Shown here: in pieces, positions 25,101-37,090 of the stretch | How the letters are laid out: the number at the start of each line of letters is the position of its first letter | Numbering within the stretch: the first letter of the stretch is position 1 | Origin: Talinum fruticosum | Taxonomy: Eukaryota > Streptophyta > Magnoliopsida > Caryophyllales > Talinaceae | Length of the DNA stretch: 64,000 bases | Direction: 5' to 3' | NCBI GenBank assembly: GCA_021018815.1 | Contig: JAITYX010000049.1 | Coordinates: forward strand, 1 to 64,000 | Made by a program: the position numbers and the translations under genes | Notes under the pieces: generated by a model | Databases searched by the model: none | What the model saw: the letters and a program-made list of their open reading frames with translations, nothing else | Told to the model about the DNA's origin: nothing

Positions 25101-25276
25101 TGTACAATGTACACATTGGCTTCTTTATGTCCACACATAGCAACCACCATTTCTTTACGATCAGCATCACTCTGTACCCTCCTTAAGCCATACTCAAAAC
25201 TTGTCCCATGTATTAAGTAATAAAAGTCCACCACTTTCCCGGACCAACATGTTTTGCTATCCCTTTTAACTCTCAA
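22170..25276 (-). pseudogene. MULE (Mutator-like) transposase, decayed
   Basis: The minus strand preserves the whole domain order of a plant MuDR-type transposase in scattered frames. An N-terminal PB1-like segment (25064-25276) has FEYGLRRVQSDADRKEM and VYIVHTVDEP. A Pro/Lys-rich linker follows. The MuDR DNA-binding segment (about 23850-24170) includes a C-x3-C-x4-C cluster in CKQKCKFRGFC and NNHHKCN. A DDE transposase trace near 23430-23640 keeps phrases such as CRHVIWIDAAFL. A SWIM-like trace lies near 22580-22680. A Cys/His knuckle CTICHRICNNKRTC with a Gly/Arg-rich C-terminus lies at 22174-22467. Many stops and shifts show it is dead. I could not define the terminal inverted repeats. Confidence 0.75.
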
Positions 25277-25912
25277 AAACTCAGTCCGTCAACATCTATA
25301 GGGTAGATCGTTCTAGTGCTCCCCCTTCATATATTAAGTTCTTCCCATGTGTAAACTTACCCCCATGATGAAGATGAAGGGTTATCAAATCATCATCTGT
25401 TTTTCCACTTCATCAAACACAAAACAAAACAAAGAAAAATGCATCATCAAACACAAAACAAAACTAAGCAAAATGCATCAACAAGGATCTCAAGTAAATT
25501 ATAAACATTATTCAGAACGAATTCAATAAATTAATCACACTAAACGAGAGTTCAACCCAGTTAGGCAAAAATTATCAGCTATATTTTGCAATTTACCCCC
25601 ACCACACACACAAACAACTAAATCCTAAATCACGACTATTACAACATTAAGGATTTTGAACCCAAAATCACATCCCACTCAATTTCATTTGCATTTCAAC
25701 ATCAACAATTAATTAGAATTCTACAAATTTTAACTACATTAAGGTTTGTGAATTACCTGATTGTATCCTCACAAGCAGCACGCTTTGATTTCTTTAATCA
25801 AAACTTGTCCAAACAACATTTTTTGATGATTGTGATGCTCATTGTGACAAAAACACAATTATATGGAGAAAATTGAAGAGTGATACAAAGAGGTTTCTAA
25901 AGAAGCACAAAT

Positions 25913-25955
<43 letters not shown>

Positions 25956-27940
25956 TGAAGCGATTTCTAGGGAAAGAGAGATACAAAGAGAGAGAAAGTG
26001 AGATGAAACAGGGGTGAAGAGAGATGTAGAGTTATGCGGTTTGAATGAGAGATATGAAGACAAAGAATAAGAGATGAAAACCAAAGAAGATGTCGGATAT
26101 AAAGAGAGGGGAAGAGTAGAAGAGAGATGAAGGTTAATCAAGTTTGAAAATTTACGTGACTCTAACGTTCTTCTCTAGCCATTTTATGTTAATCAAGTTC
26201 TTTTTGTTAATACTTTGTTCTAATTCCATACTTTATGACGACTTTTTCTCTCCGTTTCATGAGTTGAGTTATTTTTTAAATCAAGTGCTATTTTATGTTT
26301 ATAATAAAATTTTCTTGTTTCTTTCTTTTTTTATTAATCATTAGTAATATGAAAAAAAATATTTATAAATAGAAAATATAAAGCAGAAAGTCCCTTTTTT
26401 TAAATGAGGTAAATTTATTTCTGTCATCGGGGACATCATTTTTATTTCTATGTGATCATATTTATATATGTACCTTTAAGAAATGATATTATTTATTTAT
26501 TATCTATTTACATACTCTCATAAATTATAAAGTAATTTTAAAAATAAATTTTTGTGATAAATTTGAAAAAAACAAAGACAAGGCAAAACATAGAACTTGA
26601 AAACAATTGTAAACAAGTATTTTAAAAGAAACCAATGTGAATATATCACGGTGTTTACATGTGTCCTATAAGTTTTTAAGGTGTTGATGATAATAATGTT
26701 TTGTAATTTAAAACAACATTCAATAATTTATACTAATTGGCATACTAACATATCCTTTAAAATACAATTTAAAAACTAATACATAAAACCTCTAGAAAAA
26801 TTATGATAAAGTATGTAGATTAATATTTAATTAAGAAGTATTATATATTGTACATGAAGTCTATTTATCTATTTCTTAGGACATTAATACATGCACTATG
26901 AATTCAGAAAAAATAAATATAACACAATGTATAATATTCTATTTTCAAAGATAATATTGAGTTTTGAGATTTTCTCATAGGTTGCTATTAAATGTTACAT
27001 GCATTAGTTATTTTTTCCTCTGTCTTTTATAATGAAGTGTTTATGAATTGTTATTAAAATTAATAAGTTTATATTAACATAAATAAATAACCATTACTAC
27101 ATACGTGAAATAAATTAAAATTATAATTTATTATATAATACTAATATAACACTATTATTATATAATTATTATATAATATAATTTAACAATTTAAATTTTA
27201 CACTATTAGCAATTATTTTTTTGAAATAGAATATTATTTTTTAAAATAATTATATCTTATTAAAAATATTTTTTAAATTAAAAAAATTAAGCTCACTCAT
27301 TTTACATGTAACTAAGTGTTAAACTACATTACTTTTTAATGGTCGAGATACATATAATTAACTATTGAATTACATTAATTTTTTTTTTGGGAAATAGTAA
27401 ATGATTATATTACTTCCCAAAACCGTACAAAGTCATTACAACGCTCGTTAATTTATGAGCTTGGACCAACAAATTACAAAATCAGTTGCACGAATACAAC
27501 TAATTACATTAATTTTTTTACCAAACCAATAGACTTTTTTCTAAAAAATATTTTAAAAAATAATATAATATAAATCTTATAATTTGTAGACAAATATTAT
27601 AAATATAGCACGTGCGTTAGCACGACTTAAAAATAGTTTAAATTAAAAAACAATTTCAAGTTGAAATTAATTTTTTAAAAAATAAAATTTGATCGGATCG
27701 GATATAGAAACCTCCAAATCCAATCGGATTGAATGGGACTCAGATCGTATTTTTTTATCGCACTCGAAATGAACTCTTTTTGAATTCAAATCAGATTATT
27801 TTGTCTTAAATCGAGTTGAATCGCCTCGAACTCGGACTTAACCATCATCCCTAGACATAACTAAAGTGATAGTGTAATCAAATTGTTAACAATGATTCTA
27901 TTATCATATTTCAGTTGTAATTCTATAATTAAAATTATAT
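25277..27940. other. AT-rich non-genic region
   Basis: No gene supported. It contains a GA microsatellite (about 25919-25952) with GA-rich flanks to 26130, probably in the upstream region of the MULE, then very AT-rich DNA. At 27690-27850 there is a diverged stretch of CGGATTG/AATCGGA words. Around 27380-27520 a non-coding segment with CCAAAACCGTACAAAGTC looks like a repeat remnant, but I cannot name the family. Confidence 0.5.
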
Positions 27941-27943
27941 TTA

Positions 27944-28516
27944 GGATGTGTTTGGTTGGACGAGAAATGATTTTCCTATTTTACAGTGTTTGACAATATT
28001 TAAGGTGAAAATTGACTTTCCATGGAAAATTTATTTCACTAAACCAGTGAAAAACATTTTCCTTAATGAAACAAGGGAAGTTGGATTTTCCAATTCTGGC
28101 TCTTTTCTCCCTAAATGCTTGTCTCTTTCTCTCCTCTCTCCCCTCACGCGACCTGCCTCGCTCTCTCTCTCTCTCTCCCCCTCTCCTTTCCTCTCGCAAC
28201 CTTTCACTATTGTTGAACACTTGAAGGAGATTTGTGTCCTCTTTTTCTCTATCTTTCGCCAGAGTGGAAGGAGGAGATTCATCTCCTTCCTTCATGCGCT
28301 CCATTGTTTAAGGAGGAGTATCTGAGATTCGATTTTTCGTTACATCTAATTTCTAAAATTCTAGGGTTTCGATCCCTCACAAAATTGTAAGGGTTGGCTT
28401 TGGTTTGTAGATTTCTTAATCTTTTTCCATCTTTGATTTTTGGTTTACTTTGTTTTCAATCTCCATTTTTCGACAAATTTTTGCTTCAATTTCTGGATTT
28501 CTTCCTTTGTGAAGAC

Positions 28517-28556
<40 letters not shown>

Positions 28557-28833
28557 TGGTCCTTGAGCATAGAAGGCATCTGCTGTGAATTCCAATTTTA
28601 GCATATATCCCCTCCAACATGGTTTTTCTCTCCTCTTACTTTCAATTTGAAGTTAATTTGTGTAGGGAAGGGTTGGCTTGGAAATAGAATGATTTTAGTC
28701 CAATTGATATTAATTTATTTTACTTCTCACCAAACAACTGAAAATATTAGTTAAAAATACATTTTACAATGAAAACCATTTTACATGAAAATCATTTTAC
28801 AGAAAATGATTTTACTTTCAATCAAACACATCC
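27944..28833. mobile_element. Tourist-like PIF/Harbinger MITE
   Basis: The 890-bp element starts GGATGTGTTTGGTTG and ends CAATCAAACACATCC, terminal inverted repeats with one mismatch in the first 15 bp and weaker similarity further in (AAATGATTTTC against AAATCATTTTC). It is flanked on both sides by TTA (27941-27943 and 28834-28836), the 3-bp TWA target duplication typical of PIF/Harbinger. No transposase is encoded. It holds CT-rich and GA (28517-28553) runs, and the ORFs over them are spurious. Confidence 0.75.
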
Positions 28834-28836
28834 TTA

Positions 28837-30749
28837 CAAGATAATTGTGGTTACAAACCTTCTTACTATATAGTCCACTTGTAATAGTTCTCTACTCTTA
28901 CTTCACTAGGCGAAAAACTCATCTATTTGAGAAGGAAGAAACTTGATTTTTTTCCCCATTTATTCACTTTAGGCATTTATGATGTGGTCAAACTAAGTTT
29001 AAGAACAAAATTAAACTTGAATGGTTTGGATTGAAATTTGTCTATCTAATTAAAAATATTAAAGAAAGCTCAAAATTCCTTCATTTAGCTAACATTATCT
29101 CAGTTACGATAATTCAATTTAGCTTTTTGTCACTAAAATTCAATTAACTATTTGATAGGAAAGATTAAAGGAAGCTCAAATATAAGTTTTGAGCTCAAAG
29201 TTCCTTTGTTAAGTTAACATTATCTCCATTACAATAATTCAATTGACATTTTTGACCATTGCAATAATTTGGTTGACATTTTTGTCACTAAAATAATTCA
29301 ATTGACATTGTTTTTTTTTTAATTTTTTATCTAATGCCCTAGCTTTATGTGCTTTTAAATTCTAGTTAAGTAATTATGCCCAACTACACAATTAATTACA
29401 GTACATTTAACCAAAAGCTACATAACCGTGTTTTCTATGAGCCAAAAGAAGAAACAATGAAACATTTGCTTTATGCATGGGGTTTTGCTACTCGTACTAA
29501 AGAGAATGTTTGGGGATGGATCAAAGATAGATGGAATCCAACAATTTTTATGCGATGACATGGGAAATTGCTATCTAGGAAGTGGCCAAAGGAATAAGGA
29601 TGCCAACTTCCACTAGTGTTGTTGCTACCTTATATTGGCATGGTTATTAAACTTTCGATTTAGATCTTACAATTTTATGATTTTACGATCCAAAAACCTT
29701 CCATCGATTTGACTTCCATTAGAATCTTAAATTTATTAAAATCTTACGATTCTGGTTTAGTTCCAAATCTATATGGTAGGATCATAATACGATTTTACGA
29801 TTTGACGACCCAACCCACGACCCTAAATAAACACCATAAAGCACCGATACACAATTATATTCGAGAACTCATTACAACAATATTATTTTGCATCAAAATC
29901 ATTGATAAAGCATATTTGAATTGAATTTATATAATTTTTTTATGAATGCTATCTAAAATTTTTATTCTTATAAAAATAATTTGAATATTATAAATATTAG
30001 AATTTTATGATCCTTGATCCGAATATACAATTTCGATTCAAACCATCCCATCAATTCTAATTAGGATTCTGATTCTAACAACCTTGATTATAGGGCAATT
30101 TTTCAAGGGAATAAGTTGGCGATATTTGGTTTGAAGTAATACAAATGCAAATATAATATACATTTTGTGGTGCTTAAAAAATAAAAAATTTAATAAAATA
30201 GTTTTTTGATTTGCAATACTCTCATATAACATAACGAGGTAATGAAAACAGAATCGCAAGCACGTTTGCATTACAAGGTTGATTATACACAATAAAAAAT
30301 TATGAAGTCTCAAGCCGCGAGGTTAATGAGATTGTCAAGACCTGAATGTCAGTCTCATAGTAAAATGAAACTTGGTTGAAACAAATTTTGTATAGAAAAT
30401 ATTCCATCAATTGGGATAGGGAATCCTTCCTTTAGGAGATGTAATTGATTGGGATTGGGAATTTGATACAGTACAATAATGAATTTTACATTCTTATAAA
30501 AATATTCCAAATGATATATAAGAATGTCTTAGAAACTTCTTATTTGTATACATTTAAAAAGATAAGTCGTTTTCGAATTTCTTTCAATAGAATACCTTAG
30601 AAACTTCGTAATTGTTAATACTGGTTTTGTAGTAAATATATGCATTACCTAATCAAAGAAAACACAAGGGGAATATATGAAATATACATACGTGTATTCA
30701 AGTTGAAAATTACTATATTTCTACGTAGAAGTAGGGCAAGATAATTTTA
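28837..30749. other. Mostly non-genic AT-rich DNA
   Basis: Contains short repeated phrases such as AATAATTCAATTGACATT (29240-29310) and ATTTTACGATTTGACGA (29770-29815). A small LINE-like coding trace, listed separately, is the only coding signal. Nothing else is supported. Confidence 0.5.
29376..29640 (+). pseudogene. Possible LINE zinc-binding (zf-RVT) remnant
   Basis: The reading KEETMKHLLYAWGFATRTKENVWGWI resembles the ET-x2-HLLF-x2-C segment of the zinc-binding domain that follows RT in plant L1 LINEs. It is followed by a short tail with LYWHGY. The Cys residues are lost and no RT is nearby, so this is a weak call based on one segment. Confidence 0.35.
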
Positions 30750-33166
30750 TTAATTGTCATCTGATGTAAAACAATCTTGTAGAATATTACAGATAGTTGA
30801 GCGTTGAGTATCGCTCAACAGTCCAGAAAAAATCAACCAGAAACTTGAGTCGCAGGTCACCTCTTTGCCCATCTTCTTTAGGCATGCCTTGATTATGTAT
30901 AATTTTCTCATAACCTGGATGTATCACTTCTTCGGTGACCAGGTTCATCTTCTTACCCCCTAACAGGGGCATTGTTATGGTACACTGAAGGAGAGCTTCG
31001 ACCAAAGGAACTTGTACACCAAGCTCCAAGTCATCATCTATTCTCTTAAACATGGGATGCCTCTTCTCTTCTATCAAAAATATTATATCAGCTGGTAGAT
31101 AGCCTGGCTTCTCATCTCCTTTTCCTTCAAATATTATTTTTGTTCCTTTTTTGAATCCTGGTTTGATATTCACTTGTAAAGTTTCTTCCTCTTGAACAAT
31201 TATCCTGCATCTAAAAATATTTATTTATTTTATTAATCCTATACAACTTAGCATTTAAAAAAAATTTTTATGTTGATGATGAACTATTGCATCAAATTCC
31301 TTATAAGAATTTTTATGTTGCTTAATTAAAACAACGAAAAAAAAAAATAATCCACATACCCGACATCTGAAATAACATTCTTGTTTATCTTGATTCTTTT
31401 GACAACACCAAAGCATAGTTCTTCCAATGAGCATTCGAGTTTCATCTCAATCGGTTGTGGTTTTCTTCGAGCCGTGGATTGAGAGAATATGATCGGAGTG
31501 GTGCTTCGACGACTTGTGCTTCTTGAAAAACTAACCCCATTGGCTGCTGCCGCAGTTGGACTCTTGATGCTTTGTTGGCTCACCAATTTGGACGTGTTGG
31601 AGTTTAGATTTTCCAAACTTGAACATTGGGAGTTCGATGTAGTAGCCTTTGAACTTGTGCTTCTCTTAAAGAAATCCATCCTACCACTACTCGTGGACCG
31701 GCTACCGGTCCGTCGTAAAGAGGGTGTTGGCGTATGACTTCTACGACTTGTGCTCCGTGAGAACAATGAAGAACGTCCACCAAAATGACTATCATCCATG
31801 CTACAATCAAATTGAGAATCACACCCGTTTTTACTTGAGGTTGTTGGATCTTCATATTTCTTTGATTTCTTGGTTCCAAACTGGGAAGCCTAACAATCAT
31901 AAAAACAATTAAACACAATTAAAGATACATGATTACGTGATTACTAATATGAAGACTGTTGTACGCATCCTGGATAGCTATGCCAACCAAATTCGATAGA
32001 TGCACTTTAATGAAATTGGTCTTATCTAATTATTCATTCTAAATGAACTTGATGACCTATATTTGACTCGTGAATCGAAAAAGGTTACTTAATTTTGACT
32101 CATAATTGAATATAAATAATTGAAACTAGATTGCACCTGAGTTTTCTTCAATTCTTTACAAGATGAACTATTAAACTTACCGATAACAACATAAAATACA
32201 TACACATAAAAAGAAAATGCTCCAACCAACCCAAACCATATTGAATCGAAACCTAATGCACTAACCGTGATCCCACCGAAACTCAAAATTATTGACTCAT
32301 TTATCAAGATACAATGAATAAAGGCATGCCCATATTGGATTAATATATGTACCCACATTACCTTTTATAACAATTAGTATGTGTAAATTACTACAAAAAC
32401 ATGGTTTCGTGTACAGCTGGCAAAATTAACCTGAATCGAACGGGTCAATCCGAACAACCCAAAACCCAAACCGAATCGACATCGAAACGAGTTAAATCAA
32501 TTTTGACCCGAAAATCAAAATGAACCGATCCGAAACTGAACCGACCCGAAATATAATTGAACCGATTACAACCCGTATTGAATCGGACTCGAACCCAATT
32601 TTGACCCAAATCCGAATAAAAGTGACTCAAACCTAAACCGACCCGAATCCGAATTTGACCCAACCCACATTTTTTTTGTTGTGTCTCTCGGGATAGACTT
32701 TTGTACTTATAGTGGTACAATTTTGATCGATCTCAAAAATCCTATTCAAGCGGATCCATACCAAGGGATGGTGGTGGACTCGATAATATTGTATTGTATA
32801 TGGTTAACCCGAAATCATACTAAATCAGCCAAAAAAATAAATAAATAAACCGAAACCATACTCGAAACCTACCCGAATCGACATTGACCCAATTCGAACC
32901 GAAATCGACCCGAATTTAACCCGATCCGAAATTAACCCGAATCGGAACCCGACTCGAATGAGATTGATCCGAAGTTAAATCGAATCGAAATTGACCGAAC
33001 CGAACCCGAACGAGATCGACCCGTATCGAAGTTAACCCGAACCGAATGACCCGATTGTTAGGTCTAGTTTTATGATAATTACCTTAGAAGTTGCATTGGA
33101 GTCTCGAAATTTGTCATCTCCTTTATGCTTATTTGAATGGCGTTTGTCATGGTGATTCCATCGCAT
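30750..33166 (-). CDS. DnaJ/HSP40 C-terminal peptide-binding protein (3 exons)
   Basis: The one recognisable host gene. Exons: 33166-33083, 31889-31360 and 31204-30787 (first stop), with GT-AG introns (donors GTAATT and GTATGT; acceptors TTAG and TGCAG) whose phases join in frame. Exon 1 encodes the tail of a J-domain (after an upstream DIGKAYKSLVM) in which HPD reads HHD. Exon 2 is Ser/Arg-rich with three RSTSRRS-type repeats, then SLEELCFGVVKRIKI, the start of the client-binding C-terminal domain. Exon 3 holds the rest: KPGFKKGTKIIFEGKG, GYLPADIIF, PLLGG and GDLRLKF. The architecture matches plant proteins like Arabidopsis At1g11040; role inferred: HSP40-type co-chaperone. A one-base insertion in a T-run near 30830 moves the frame and ends it early. 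The shifted frame keeps a family-like C-terminus (LSDTQRS, NILQDC) to a stop at 30750-30752. An in-frame stop lies upstream of the J-like codons, so 33166 is the first usable ATG. Confidence 0.82.
32410..33060. repeat. Degenerate CCGAA/GACCC minisatellite in DnaJ intron 1
   Basis: Dense irregular repetition of words such as ACCCGAA, CGACCCGAA and GAACCGA over about 650 bp, with a non-repetitive gap at 32690-32810. It lies within the first intron of the DnaJ gene. The short minus ORF across 32445-32720 is a frame of the repeat. Confidence 0.7.
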
Positions 33167-33300
33167 GACAAGGCTCTTGTACGCCTTGCCAATATCTCGA
33201 AACGCTGCCGTTTTGAAGAGATTTTAAGAATGAATTAGAGTTTTTGGTTGATGAAGTTTGAGAGATGTGAAGAGAGAGAGAGAGAGAGAGAGAGAGAAAT
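33167..33300 (-). promoter_or_regulatory. Presumed 5' UTR of DnaJ gene with CT repeat
   Basis: Upstream of the first in-frame ATG the minus strand has a CT microsatellite (33266-33297 as GA on plus) and CA/TC-rich sequence, typical of plant 5' leaders. The J-domain-like reading continues upstream of 33166 to a stop at about 33227. The true start may therefore involve another exon, or a broken frame, here. Confidence 0.4.
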
Positions 33301-33745
33301 GCAAGAATGAATCGAAGGCAGAGAAGGCAAATGGTGAAAATAGAAAACAAACACTCTATCTTTGAGAATTATGAGGAATACCAAACACATTCAGGGAGAT
33401 TTTAAGAGCTTTAATTAGACATGGTTATTGGTAAGTTAAAAAGACAGAAAATGACAACTTTTTTCTTTAACGTCTTGGACTTCAACTATCATTTTTTAAA
33501 AATAAAAATTGTCTTCATTTTTTTTTTGGGTTGTTTTCACTAAGGCTCCGTTTGGTATGTAAAACTCGAATGGAATGAAATCAAGGAATGATACCTAAGG
33601 GATTAGGTATGGAACTTGAATATTTTATTCGAGTGTTTGGTAAAGAATAGGAATGGAATCAAGTTCCAGTTCTTGTTGTATGGTTGTTAATCATGGGATA
33701 AAGTTAAAATTGTTTTATTTTTTAAATTATTTTATATCATTGTAA

Positions 33746-33822
<77 letters not shown>

Positions 33823-34398
33823 CATTTGATTCAATAAAGTTGAAGCTCGTTAACATATTTGCTGATATTGAGTCTTATATTTATTTAATTTTTTTAATTA
33901 ACTATCTTGTAATTTTTTCAATAATTAACAAATTTTATTTATAATTTTTAGTAAACTTATTTTCAAACTGTAATGTTCTATCAAACAATAAGAAAAAAAT
34001 TATATATAATAAATAAATAAATAATAACAAAAACAATAACAAAAAAATACCCCAACCTAATAACAAAAATAATAGCAATAACCAAAATAATAATAACAAC
34101 AATAATAATAATAATATAGCAAATAGGCTAATTTTTCTTTTTTAATAATTATAAATCGATCCCCGAGGGATTGAGAATTGATTCCCCTCTTATTTGGGGG
34201 ATTTAAATTCCCTTGTTTTGAGGGGAACTTGAAACCTATAAATTTCAAGTTCCACCTTCAAAATAACCAACCAAACAACTGAAAAAGGAACTTGAAACCG
34301 GAGGAATCAAGTTCCATTCCGATTTTGCCCAACCAAATGGAATAGTAAAATGTAACGAAATGAGATTTAAAATTTAGGAAGAATGGAATAAAACTCAA
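33301..34398. mobile_element. MITE-like fragment containing a TTA microsatellite
   Basis: GGCTCCGTTTGGTATG at 33544 is a typical start for small plant DNA transposons, and the reverse complement of about 34310-34345 (CCATTTGGTTGGGC then CGGAATGGAA) is loosely similar to it. Sequence between carries related words (GGAACTTGAA) in both orientations and a TTA microsatellite (about 33747-33822). No clean terminal repeat or target duplication was found, so the boundaries are uncertain. No gene is seen here. Confidence 0.35.
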
Positions 34399-34466
<68 letters not shown>

Positions 34467-34513
34467 TATACTACTACTACTCCTACTACTACTACTACTA
34501 CTACTACTACTAT
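34399..34513. repeat. TA then CTA microsatellites at the left edge of copy A
   Basis: TA repeats (34399-34470, one TG interruption) followed by CTA repeats to 34513. They directly abut the leftmost recognisable caulimovirid sequence. Florendovirus insertions have been reported to co-locate with TA repeats. Confidence 0.9.
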
Positions 34514-35329
34514 TCAAATGATGGAGGATATTACTATTCACTTTTGAGGTGGATAGTACTATTTGGAGGATTATTATCTTTTGGCTTTCAATCAAAGTTG
34601 TCGCCTAATAATTCATCATATTACTTGTTCAAGTTATGGTGATTCATCAGCTACTATTCATGCTTTCGAGTCCAATCAATACTTGTTTCAATAATTCAAC
34701 ATTGTCGGAGATATTTTTAAGATTATGATTCCATTTCAATCAAGCATCTTCAACCGTCCATGTGTTAGATACTAATTCAAAATTGTATTCTATAAATATG
34801 TATTCCTTAGGTCAATAAAAGAAAGAACGACAGAGAGAAAACAACTAGTGAGCAATCACTTGTAATCAAACACTTAGCCACAAAAACCCCTTTGTATCTC
34901 AATCTCCAACCTCTCTCTTGAGAGCTTACATTCCAAACTCTCTTGTACAAGTTTTGATTTAATCAATCAAAGTAAGTTTGATTCAACATCTTTATTATTT
35001 CAATCAATTTTTATTTAGTTATTTCAATTTAAAGTTTTAATCTTTTATTTTGAAAATCAATTTGTTAAATTAATTTGTCACTCTGTCTCCCCTGTTATTC
35101 AACCATACCCAGTCCCTAAGTTGCTTCCCTAGCTCCTAGATCGGTCATGTTGTCAATTGGTATCAAAGTCGAGTTTGTATATTTGGTTGGTTTTACGCCA
35201 TAGCTAGCGTTGGTTAGCCGTTGGTCGGCCCGAGGTTATCCGTTGGTCAGCCATGTGAGGTGGTCCCGGTGTGGGTGGTCCCGATAGTATGTGCATAATT
35301 CTTAACTAAGTATTCAAGCGTAACTCGAG
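34514..35329 (+). promoter_or_regulatory. Caulimovirid copy A: promoter, leader and PBS
   Basis: Terminal region with a TATA box (TATAAATATG at 34791) and AATAAA (about 34815), then a leader ending at the PBS and the movement-protein ATG at 35330. The part at about 34566-35000 is repeated at 40540-40957, so copy A is longer than one genome unit, as expected for a terminally redundant transcript or circular genome opened at insertion. The sequence up to GATCGGTCATGTTGTC precedes the PBS in every complete leader here. Confidence 0.7.
35159..35171 (+). other. Copy A primer binding site
   Basis: TGGTATCAAAGTC resembles the initiator-Met tRNA complement used by Caulimoviridae (TGGTATCAGAGC), with changes after the first eight bases. 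The same position reads TGGTATCGAGC in copy B (41504-41517, minus) and AGGTATTAGAGC at 47022. Confidence 0.7.
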
Positions 35330-36180
35330 ATGGCCTCTTGGTTTAGAGACCGTCTAAGTCTAGGTAGTAGTAAGAGTACTAGTGTGGTCAATAGTAAGGA
35401 AGTTAGTTGTCAAGTTCATTTCTCAAATTGGACTATTCCAAAACAGAAAATAGAAACAATATATCAAATAGGAAAGTTTGATTTCAATATTGCTTTCTCA
35501 ATAAAAGATCATGAAGAAACGTTTAGTTTAGATGAAGAATTTCAAACTCTTAAGTTACTTTCAAATATCTCTATTAAAAAATACAAAGAAAATACAGATA
35601 TATTCATTTTGGTATGATTCAAATAGCTCTCAAACCTTTAACAAGATTAGGATTAGATTGTACTATATTCATGACTCTTAGAGATAATAGATTAATTCGC
35701 TACAAAGATTACATTACTGGCTATGGTTCAAACTAATATATGTAATGGTCCTATTTATTTCAATTGCTTGTCCAAATTATTCATTAGATTTAAATGATAC
35801 CTGGATCATGGATACATTAATCTTAGATATTCATTTACAAAATGATTCAAAAGTACAATTTAGAGAACTTTCAAGAAACTTTTGCTATTACTTACGAGTT
35901 TATTTCAAACTACTATCTTCTCAACTTAATCCAAAATGTTTATTAAAGCTTTATCTTGATGAGACAATTTTATTAAAAATAGAGTCTAAAAATATTTCAA
36001 CTTTTACTCCTAAATTATTAAAATGGAATGAGATAACTATTCCTCAAGAATTTATTATTCAAAATATTAAACAACCTATAAATATTGCTCAAAAGAATAT
36101 ACAAGTAATTGAAGTATCGAGATGGTAGAATATTAATAAGATTTAATTATATTAATGAAAGAACTTTTTCTTCAAGACTC
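35330..36180 (+). pseudogene. Copy A: caulimovirid movement protein (broken)
   Basis: ATG at 35330, reading MASWFRDRLSLGSSKSTS, the N-terminus of the first ORF. After a frame change near 35615 the 30K-superfamily movement-protein core follows. It includes LTRLGLD, a TLRDNRLIRYKD segment, an NGPIYFNC motif followed by LDLNDTWIMDTLILDI, and a C-terminal helix region ending near EFIIQNIKQP. These motifs identify a protein that opens plasmodesmata for cell-to-cell spread, and they separate this element from ordinary LTR retrotransposons. At least two frameshifts and several stops disable it. Copy B carries the same domain (46262-46880). Confidence 0.8.
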
Positions 36181-37090
36181 TCCGAAAAAATGGATCTTCC
36201 TCGATCTTCTTTTTCAATACTTTCAAGGTCTACTAATTATGATTATTTGAAAGATAATCAAGAAGAAGATTCTTCTTCCTCAAAAATCTATTATAAAGCA
36301 CCTATAGCAGAACCAATTGACAAAGATAATTCATCAATAGGTTCTCCTACTCATTCAACTATGCAACCTCCTACATACTCTTCTATTAATGTCATTACAA
36401 AACTCTTTGAAATTAATAAAGAATATTTAAGAGAAGATTTTAATTTAATTAAGAACAAAGATAAAAAAGAATGGTTTTTATCTCATTTTGATTTAAAAGC
36501 TCAAGCATTCATAAGGCAAGAATGGTATTCATTAATGGAAAGAATTGAATATAATATTCTATTCTTTACACGGTGGACCATATTTGCTTCGAAAATAATC
36601 TACCAAATCCTCTTGGTATTAAAGAAATTAATACTAATCAAAATCTTAATAAGAAATGGACGTTATTAAATGGAAATATATTTACTTCCATAACTCCTCA
36701 TTTACAAGAAATTTTAATCCCTACATATCAAGGTCATATTTACGCTAATCCATTCAAAGTAGGAAGAGATGATCCGAGATAATTTTCAAGTAACTTTAGA
36801 AGATATTAAAAAGGTTTATCATCAAAACAATTATACTAATCAAGTCTTACATACATTATCTCAACAAGTTAATATGGTTTCTACTCAAATAGAAGCAATA
36901 TCCAAAAAGGAAGATATTGACTTATTATCAAAAAATTAGAAAGTTTAGATTTAAATAGAGAGTCAATAAAGCCAGGATTCTTAGATGATATTTCATCTCC
37001 TCTCATTAAATTCAATAGGAATAAAAACTTAGAAATTCCGGATAACCCATTAATTAAGAAAATAGATGATAAATTAAAATAAGCGGCTAG
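36181..37090 (+). pseudogene. Copy A: linker between movement and coat proteins
   Basis: Readable as 36109-36669 and 36573-36782, with Ser/Pro-rich sequence, then KEWFLSHFDLKAQAF and PLGIKEINTNQN. The frame then stops at a GATGATCCGAGATAA site, where a neighbouring frame carries on through QVTLEDIKKVYHQNN and a helical segment to 36935. A conserved linker is present in copies A, B and D, but I cannot assign a function to it. Confidence 0.6.

Noticed and set aside
25839..26141. Ser/Leu-rich ORF over a GA repeat
   Set aside because: Simple-repeat translation with no domain. The same applies to 33147-33350 and 28416-28604.
34395..34595. Ile-Tyr repeat ORF
   Set aside because: Translation of TA/CTA microsatellites.
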